Assembly (NCBI RefSeq): GCF_003574445.1
Contig: NZ_KZ984557.1
Location: forward strand, 1-55,801
Reading direction: 5' to 3'
DNA length: 55,801 nt
DNA from: Streptomyces sp. YIM 130001
Lineage (GTDB): Bacteria; Actinomycetota; Actinomycetes; Streptomycetales; Streptomycetaceae
A program made the position numbers and the translations under genes. The notes below the pieces were generated by a model, which was not told the origin of the DNA, made no database searches, and was given only the letters and a program-made list of their open reading frames with translations. Positions 51,256 through 55,801 of the stretch are shown one piece after another. Position 1 is the stretch's first letter; each line of letters opens with the position of its first letter.

Positions 51256-51297
51256 GGGCCGCGCCGCAAGGCGGCGCGCCCCGCGCCGTGCGCGGGG
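51256..51297 (-). terminator. Two overlapping alternative hairpins after the Nudix gene
   Basis: Stem A pairs 51256-51267 with 51271-51282 (one mismatch, loop AAG). Stem B pairs CCCCGCGC (51279-51286) with GCGCGGGG (51290-51297) around a 3-nt loop. They share four bases and exclude each other. They lie 38 bp past the leftward Nudix stop. Confidence 0.55.
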
Positions 51298-51334
51298 TCT
51301 TGATGAAGTAGAGAAAGTCTGTCCGCGTCCGTGT

Positions 51335-51781
51335 CTATTGGAGGCTTCGGCCGTCGTGTGAACGGACGTGAGGGCCTTGGCCGTTGAGGGCATCGAGCAC
51401 GCGTACCGCGTAGACCTCGCCCATCCGGTCGGCCACTTCTTCGGGGGTCAGCCAGTCCACCGCTGTGGACTCGTCCGACAGGCGCTCTTCGCCGCCCTCG
51501 GGGTGGCAGCGGAACACCATGGCCACGATGCCTCGGGCGGTGTTCTTGTAGACGCCGGTGAGCTGGTCGACCTGGACCTTGATGCCGGTCTCTTCGTAGA
51601 CCTCGCGGCGTACGCCCTCTTCTGGGGTCTCGGCCAGTTCGAGGACTCCGCCCGGGGGCTCCCAAGTGCCGTTGTCCGCCCGCTTGATCGTCAGTACTCG
51701 GCCGTCTTCGCGTACGACCGCGCCTGCCACGGATACGGAGTGGAGCGGCGTTGACCTCTCTGCTTGGGCACTGTTACTCAT
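51335..51781 (-). CDS. Nudix hydrolase, Pif-like
   Basis: A 148-aa protein with a perfect Nudix box (GX5EX7REUXEEXGU) read as GGVLELAE, then TPEEGVRREVYEETGI, at about residues 43-66. In pSAM2 the Pif protein, a Nudix-fold factor encoded next to korSA, gives transfer immunity; this gene has the same position beside a GntR regulator. Substrate is unknown. No ribosome-binding site is seen before ATG 51781, so a leaderless transcript is possible. Confidence 0.85.
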   Translation of the reverse strand: MSNSAQAERSTPLHSVSVAGAVVREDGRVLTIKRADNGTWEPPGGVLELAETPEEGVRREVYEETGIKVQVDQLTGVYKNTARGIVAMVFRCHPEGGEERLSDESTAVDWLTPEEVADRMGEVYAVRVLDALNGQGPHVRSHDGRSLQ

Positions 51782-51790
51782 GTACAGGAG
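51776..51790. promoter_or_regulatory. Operator-like site in the Nudix/GntR spacer
   Basis: ACTCATGTACAGGAG matches the tra-operon operator half ACTCATGTGTATGAG at 12 of 15 positions. It overlaps the Nudix start and lies 22 bp before the GntR start, so the regulator probably controls itself and the Nudix gene here. Confidence 0.55.
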
Positions 51791-51811
51791 CATAGAAGGA
51801 AGCGAAGGACT

Positions 51812-52591
51812 ATGACGAGTGCAGTAGGAGCAAAATCCGGCAAGCCGCGGTACCTGCAGATCGCTGACGACATTGAGCAGCAGATCAAGGCCGGTGCGCT
51901 CGCTCCTGCCTCTGAGGTGCCGAGTGAAACCAAGCTGATGGACCGCTACGGGGTGTCCGTCGGCACGGTGCGCAAGGCCCTGGGCGTACTGCGCACCAGC
52001 GGGCTCGTTGAGACGCATCACGGCAAGGGCTCGTTCGTGAAGTCCCGGCCGCCGGTCACGCGCAAGTCGTCCGATCGCTTCCGGCGCTCGCACCGCAAGG
52101 CGGGCAAGGCCGCGTACATCGCCGAGACCGAGCAGGCCGGTGTGACGCCGACGGTTCGCGTGCTCGCCGTAGGCCCGGTGGAAGCGCCGGCCGAAATCGC
52201 CGAGCGGCTCGGTGTCGCCGAAGGGGCGAAGGTGCTTGCCCGTCGTCGGCTGTACTTCAGTGACGGTACGGCGACCGAGAAAGCTACCTCGTATCTGCCG
52301 TGGGACGTGGCTCGCGACATCCCGGAGCTGTTCGAGGACAACCCCGGCGGTGGCGGCATCTATGCCCGACTCGAGGAGCACGGGCACGAGTTCGCGGAGT
52401 ACACCGAGACGGTTCGCGCTCGGCTCGCGACGAAGCAGGAGTCAACTGCCCTGAGTCTGAGCCCTGGTTCGCCGGTGATTCATCTGACGCGGAATGCCGT
52501 GACTGAGACGGGACGCGTGGTGGAGGTCTGCGACACGATCATGGCCGCTGACCAGTTCGTTCTCGACTACCGAATTCCTGCTACAGACTGA
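51812..52591 (+). CDS. GntR family regulator, KorSA-like
   Basis: A 259-aa HutC-subfamily GntR. The winged helix at about residues 10-75 (YLQIADDIEQQIKAGALAPA, then SEVPSETKLMDRYGVSVGTV, RKALGVLR) precedes a UTRA ligand domain (ARRRLYFSDGTATEKATSYL). KorSA of pSAM2 is the same family and represses transfer and replication genes. Start ATG 51812 follows AGGA. It is followed by a T-loop terminator. Confidence 0.9.
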   Translation: MTSAVGAKSGKPRYLQIADDIEQQIKAGALAPASEVPSETKLMDRYGVSVGTVRKALGVLRTSGLVETHHGKGSFVKSRPPVTRKSSDRFRRSHRKAGKAAYIAETEQAGVTPTVRVLAVGPVEAPAEIAERLGVAEGAKVLARRRLYFSDGTATEKATSYLPWDVARDIPELFEDNPGGGGIYARLEEHGHEFAEYTETVRARLATKQESTALSLSPGSPVIHLTRNAVTETGRVVEVCDTIMAADQFVLDYRIPATD

Positions 52592-52609
52592 CACTCCGTC
52601 ATCTCTCAG

Positions 52610-52642
52610 CAAGCCGCCAAGATTTTTTGACTTGGCGGCTTG
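52610..52642 (+). terminator. Terminator of the GntR gene
   Basis: A perfect 12-bp stem CAAGCCGCCAAG/CTTGGCGGCTTG (52610-52621, 52631-52642) with the T-rich loop ATTTTTTGA, 18 bp after the stop. Confidence 0.75.
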
Positions 52643-52694
52643 ACTCATGTGTATGAGTGGGTGACTCTTAATCACATCACTCATACACATGAGT
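52643..52694. promoter_or_regulatory. Double palindromic operator before the transfer operon
   Basis: ACTCATGTGTATGAGTG (52643-52659) and CACTCATACACATGAGT (52678-52694) are perfect inverse copies. Each is itself a palindrome, ACTCAT-N4-ATGAGT. The site lies 35 bp before the GTG of the first transfer gene. A GntR dimer could occupy each copy; the local KorSA-like protein is the clear candidate. Confidence 0.8.
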
Positions 52695-52729
52695 GCCTGA
52701 GTTTGAGACATCTAGAGGAGTGATCTCCT

Positions 52730-53089
52730 GTGCGTCAGATCCCTGTAGACACGTCGACCGCCACGGTGATGGTGGCCAAGGCTCCGCAGCCCAAGGTGAA
52801 GGACCGTCGGACCGGTGAGATCGCGGTGGACGTCGAGACCGGCGCCCCGTTGGTGACCGTGGACGTCATGTTCTCGGCGAACGATGCGGTCGAGATCCTG
52901 TCCGTGACCGTGCCGGAGACCGGCGTCATCGGCGAGATGCAGATGGGCACCCCGGTCGGCATCACCGGCCTGATCGCCCGGCCCTGGGAGAACGAGTTCA
53001 ACGGGCAGAAGCGGCACGGGATCGCGTTCCGCGCGGTCGCGGTCACCGCTCACGGCAACGCCTCCGCCACGAAGGCTAAGGCGGCCTGA
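52730..53089 (+). CDS. SCO3933-family AICE protein
   Basis: A 119-aa protein: MRQIPVDTSTATVMVAKAPQ ... VTVDVMFSANDAVEILSVTV ... GLIARPWENEFNGQKRHGIA, then FRA. It is the conserved small gene that precedes the FtsK translocase in Streptomyces AICEs and is annotated as a regulatory protein; its mechanism is not established. GAGGAG lies nine bases before GTG 52730. The next gene starts 2 bp after the stop. Confidence 0.85.
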   Translation: MRQIPVDTSTATVMVAKAPQPKVKDRRTGEIAVDVETGAPLVTVDVMFSANDAVEILSVTVPETGVIGEMQMGTPVGITGLIARPWENEFNGQKRHGIAFRAVAVTAHGNASATKAKAA

Positions 53090-53091
53090 TC

Positions 53092-54447
53092 ATGGGCCGG
53101 TTAGTGATCGTCGTCGGGTTCGTGGTCGTGGTCGCGGTGGTGCTTCGGTGGCGGCGTCCGGCTTGGTACTGGATGAGCTTCGGGATCACGTTCGCCGGGC
53201 TGCGGACGCTGGTTCGCTACCGGTCGGTGATGGATGCCTGTGGGCTGACCGTGCCGCCTGCTCGGTGGCGGCTGACTCTGGCCCGGGCGGCGAACCATGC
53301 GATGCCTGGCCCGCGATCCCCGCGCATCCTGCGGCTGCGTCCGACACGGACCGGGCTGGTGCTGCGGATCAAGCTCCGTGTCGGGCAGGACGCGTTCGCT
53401 GTGTCCGCTTCGACGGACCGGTTGCGGCACTCGTTCGGGATGTATGGCGTCTCGTCGCGTGAGGTGCGGTCGGGTGTCGTGGAGATCGCGATGACGGGCT
53501 ACGACGTGCTCAAGCGTGTGCAGATGCCCGTGAAGGCGGAACGGTCTGCGGTGCGGGTGCCGGTCGCGATGCGGGAAGACGGGGGCGTGCACTACCGCGA
53601 CTACCGCCGTGTTCCCCACGCGTTGACCTTGGGCGCGACGGAGTCCGGCAAGTCGGTGTATCAGCGCAACCTGATCACTGAACTCGCCCCGCACCATGTG
53701 GCGTTGGTCGGGATCGACTGCAAGCAAGGGGTCGAGCAGGCCCCGATGGCTCGTCGCTTCACTGCCCTCGCGGATGATCCGGATACGGCGCATGATCTGC
53801 TGGCGGCGTTGGTGGGGCACATGCAGGACGTGTACCAACTGATCCGGGCACACCAGCGGATCAGCGCCGACATCCCCGATGCGGAGATCGCCGCGGACAT
53901 CTGGGACCTGCCCGACGACATCCGCCCGGTCCCGGTGGTGGTGATCGTGGATGAGGTCGCCGAACTCGCCCTCTACGCCTCGCGGGATGAGGAGAAGCGC
54001 CGGGACCGGATCATCACCAGCCTGGTCCGGCTGGCTCAGCTCGGCAGGGCGGCGGGGGTGTATCTGGAGATCTGCGGTCAGCGCTTCGGCTCCGAACTCG
54101 GTAAGGGCATCACGATGCTGCGGGCCCAGCTCACCGGCCGTACCGCCCACCGCGTGAACGATGAAACGTCGGCGAACATGGCGTTCGGTGACATCGCCCC
54201 CGACGCGGTCTTGGCTGCGATCCAGATTGCTACCGAGACGCCGGGGGTGGCTGTGGCGGCGGATATGGCGGGTGGATGGTCTCGTATACGGGCTCCGCAC
54301 ACGACGCTGCGGCAGGCCGTGAACGCCTGCAACCGGCACGCGCACCGCACCCCCGACGTGCCCGCACTCGCCCAGTTCCGGCCCGTGGTGCCGCATCTGG
54401 CAACCGTCCCGGGCCCGGCGGTCGAGAAGACCCCGGCCGCTGCCTGA
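53092..54447 (+). CDS. FtsK/SpoIIIE-type DNA translocase (TraSA/TraB-like)
   Basis: A 451-aa protein. Two N-terminal hydrophobic segments (LVIVVGFVVVVAVVL and WYWMSFGITFAGL) precede the ATPase domain. Walker A is GATESGKSV at 181-189, and Walker B is VVVIVDEVAEL with D287-E288. Streptomyces elements move double-stranded DNA between hyphae with such a hexameric pump. Codon 4 is TTA (53101-53103), the rare bldA-dependent leucine codon. Confidence 0.92.
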   Translation: MGRLVIVVGFVVVVAVVLRWRRPAWYWMSFGITFAGLRTLVRYRSVMDACGLTVPPARWRLTLARAANHAMPGPRSPRILRLRPTRTGLVLRIKLRVGQDAFAVSASTDRLRHSFGMYGVSSREVRSGVVEIAMTGYDVLKRVQMPVKAERSAVRVPVAMREDGGVHYRDYRRVPHALTLGATESGKSVYQRNLITELAPHHVALVGIDCKQGVEQAPMARRFTALADDPDTAHDLLAALVGHMQDVYQLIRAHQRISADIPDAEIAADIWDLPDDIRPVPVVVIVDEVAELALYASRDEEKRRDRIITSLVRLAQLGRAAGVYLEICGQRFGSELGKGITMLRAQLTGRTAHRVNDETSANMAFGDIAPDAVLAAIQIATETPGVAVAADMAGGWSRIRAPHTTLRQAVNACNRHAHRTPDVPALAQFRPVVPHLATVPGPAVEKTPAAA

Positions 54448-54535
54448 ACCCCTTCTTCTGCTTCACCGGTTGGCGTGACCGTTTCGCGCCGGGTCCCTAC
54501 CCCTGCCATGCCTGAACCCTGGAAAGGACTGCGTG

Positions 54536-54712
54536 ATGTGTGAGGACTGCGCGGACTTCGCCCGCACCGTGGCACTGCTCGCCGACCTGGCTCTCTACAG
54601 CGACCGGTTGGACTGCGACGACGCGTTCATCACCACCGTCGCCCCGGCCCTGGCCGCATCCCTGCCCGAGCCCCCGCCCGACAACGGTCCCGACTACCCG
54701 GGCGGGTGGTGA
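54536..54712 (+). CDS. 58-aa cysteine-containing element protein
   Basis: A short gene: MCEDCADFARTVALLADLAL, then YSDRLDCDDAFITTVAPALA, then an acidic Pro-rich tail and TGA. AAAGGA precedes the ATG. The N-terminal CxxC and a third Cys could bind metal. It overlaps the next gene (GTGA). No family recognised. Confidence 0.65.
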   Translation: MCEDCADFARTVALLADLALYSDRLDCDDAFITTVAPALAASLPEPPPDNGPDYPGGW

Positions 54713-54888
54713 CCGTGGCCACCGCGAAGAAGCCCCGCACCCGTCGCCCGCAGCCCACACCGTGCCCGACGTGCAAGGGCACCGGAGAGGCATCCCGCCT
54801 CATCCGCACCGGCCCCCTCCGGCGCGTCGTCGGTGAGCAGACCGGTATGTGCCTGGCCTGCCTCGGCACCGGCCACGCCCCCGAGTGA
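54709..54888 (+). CDS. 59-aa zinc-finger-like protein
   Basis: The product contains two CxxCxGxG motifs, CPTCKGTG and CLACLGTG, the DnaJ-type zinc-binding unit, separated by about 24 residues. The N-terminus is basic (ATAKKPRTRRPQP). GTG 54709 overlaps the previous stop. It may bind DNA or a partner of the transfer apparatus; unproven. Confidence 0.7.
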   Translation: MTVATAKKPRTRRPQPTPCPTCKGTGEASRLIRTGPLRRVVGEQTGMCLACLGTGHAPE

Positions 54889-54971
54889 TCCCACTCGCCG
54901 GGACCGGGCGGCCGGACATCGCCCCCCCGCCCCGTCCCGGCCCCCACACCCCGATCAAGGAGGTGACCGTC

Positions 54972-55631
54972 ATGGTCCGCAGGTTCCGTCTCGACGCTGT
55001 ACTCGTTCAGGCCGTGATTGCCGGTGCCCTCTCCTTCGCCCACCTACAGGAAGTCGCCGCCGCTGCGGGGCAGACCGGATGGAAGGCCTGGGCGTATCCG
55101 ATCAGCGTTGACCTGCTCCTCGTCGTTGCCTGGCGCCGACTCCGCCACGGCGGTCCGAACCGGCTGGCGTGGTGCTGGTTCGTGATCGCCCTGGTCGCCT
55201 CGCTCGGTGCGAACGTCGCGACCGCCGGATTCCTCGACCTCCAGCACCCGCCCGCCTGGCTCCGGTTCGGCGTCGCCGGATGGCCCGCCCTCGCCTTCCT
55301 CGGCGGAACCCTCCTCGCCCACACCTCCCCGGAGCCGGTTATGCCGGCCGAATCGACGACGCCCGCCCCTCGTGCCGAGCGTGCCCCCGAGCCCGAGGCA
55401 ACCACGACGGATGACTCCGCGCCGGCCGTCACCCCGGACTCCGATGCTGCGCCGGAACTGCCCCCGGCCGCCGCGCCGGTCGCGGTCCCGGACGCCTTGG
55501 TGACGCACGCCCGCAAGGTCGCCGACGACCACCACACCCGCACCGGCACACGGATCGACACCGACACGCTGCGCGCCCGTCTCGGCGTCCCCGCCCCGAT
55601 GGCCGACGCCATCGCCGCCCAACTCACCTGA
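54972..55631 (+). CDS. SpdB-like DUF2637 membrane protein
   Basis: A 219-aa protein. An ideal AAGGAGGTGA precedes ATG 54972. About four hydrophobic segments (residues 8-130) match DUF2637/SpdB, including AWAYPISVDLLLVVAWRRLR and WPALAFLGGTLLAHTSPEP. A Pro/Ala-rich linker leads to a C-terminal region (VTHARKVADDHHTRTGTRID ... RARLGVP) that looks DNA-binding. Spd proteins help spread elements within mycelium. Confidence 0.88.
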   Translation: MVRRFRLDAVLVQAVIAGALSFAHLQEVAAAAGQTGWKAWAYPISVDLLLVVAWRRLRHGGPNRLAWCWFVIALVASLGANVATAGFLDLQHPPAWLRFGVAGWPALAFLGGTLLAHTSPEPVMPAESTTPAPRAERAPEPEATTTDDSAPAVTPDSDAAPELPPAAAPVAVPDALVTHARKVADDHHTRTGTRIDTDTLRARLGVPAPMADAIAAQLT

Positions 55632-55652
55632 CCAGCAAAGGGAGATACCGCC

Positions 55653-55801
55653 ATGCCTGCTCGCGATCACTTCCACTCCGTGATGCGCATCGGACCCGTC
55701 CAGATCGGCATCCGTCGCGACCGCCACGGCCACACCAAACACTCCGCCGTCTGCACATCCGACCGCTGCGGTTGGTCCGCCGACTACTCCTCATCGTCCG
55801 C
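55653..55801 (+). CDS. Mobile element transfer protein (partial, cut by the window edge)
   Basis: ATG 55653 follows AAAGGGAG. The visible 49 residues read MPARDHFHSVMRIGPVQIGI, then RRDRHGHTKHSAVCTSDRCG, then WSADYSSSS. This is the usual AICE Spd-like small protein with IGPVQI and CxxxxC. The C-terminus lies beyond the window. Confidence 0.82.
   Translation, partial: MPARDHFHSVMRIGPVQIGIRRDRHGHTKHSAVCTSDRCGWSADYSSSS

Larger units (their letters stand above)
50017..55801. mobile_element. Actinomycete integrative and conjugative element (AICE), one end, truncated by window
   Basis: Gene order after the tRNA-Arg att site is: small peptide, Nudix (Pif-like), divergent GntR (KorSA-like), SCO3933-like, FtsK/TraSA, two tiny genes, SpdB/DUF2637 and a transfer protein. 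This is the pSAM2/SLP1-type AICE transfer and control block. Replication initiator, excisionase and integrase are expected right of the window next to the intact tRNA. Confidence 0.85.

Overview
The window is high-GC actinobacterial DNA and almost certainly comes from a Streptomyces chromosome. The evidence is the G/C-rich third codon positions, frequent GTG starts, DUF397/XRE (WhiJ-like) gene clusters, a PopR-like regulator beside an extra clpP pair, a prokaryotic phospholipase A2, and an actinomycete integrative and conjugative element (AICE) at the right edge. No rRNA, complete tRNA or CRISPR array is visible.

Positions 1-8.5 kb hold a two-domain VOC protein, a divergent MMPL exporter/MarR pair, a secreted anchored protein, a TetR regulator, and an overlapping CPBP protease-histidine kinase-response regulator operon. 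Positions 8.6-11.9 kb hold a Baeyer-Villiger-type flavin monooxygenase divergent from an SMP-30-like lipoprotein. On the far side of that lipoprotein lies a decayed copy of the monooxygenase N-terminus. Positions 11.9-14 kb hold four tightly packed small genes, three of them sharing a PH-like core. Positions 14-18 kb hold a complete WhiJ-like trio (DUF397, XRE, ATPase), a methyltransferase, an ADP-ribosylglycohydrolase homologue that has lost metal ligands, and a hypothetical gene. Positions 18-24.7 kb hold a sodium:solute symporter, an SDR divergent from an EthD-like protein, a second XRE/DUF397 pair and a GPP34 protein.

Positions 24.9-30.3 kb hold a very large D-Ala-D-Ala carboxypeptidase with an acidic disordered N-terminus, then a polytopic GT-C-like membrane protein. 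Positions 30.3-33.2 kb hold a MerR/GyrI-like regulator, a PopR-like regulator ending in Leu-Ala-Ala and a two-gene clpP operon whose second subunit has Gly in place of the catalytic His. Positions 33.5-49.7 kb are an accessory mosaic: phospholipase A2, DUF5709, an FGE-fold protein, a secreted lipase, a MocR regulator divergent from a split Tm-1-like pair, hydrolases, a lone Clp N-domain, a nucleotidyltransferase, a DUF998 protein, a TetR/epimerase pair, a DsbA-like protein, a GlxA-type regulator divergent from an isochorismatase, and a lipoprotein gene with a TGA inside its signal peptide. Several short tandem arrays (6-, 7-, 13- and 17-bp units) lie in this part.

From 50.0 kb to the right edge lies one end of an AICE. 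It begins with the duplicated 3' half of a tRNA-Arg(CCT) gene, the attachment site. Next come a 54-aa membrane peptide, a 112-bp nested inverted repeat, a Nudix gene (Pif-like) divergent from a GntR regulator (KorSA-like), a double palindromic operator, and a transfer operon: SCO3933-like protein, FtsK/TraSA translocase, two tiny proteins, an SpdB/DUF2637 membrane protein and a truncated transfer protein. Replication, excision and integrase genes are expected beyond the right edge.
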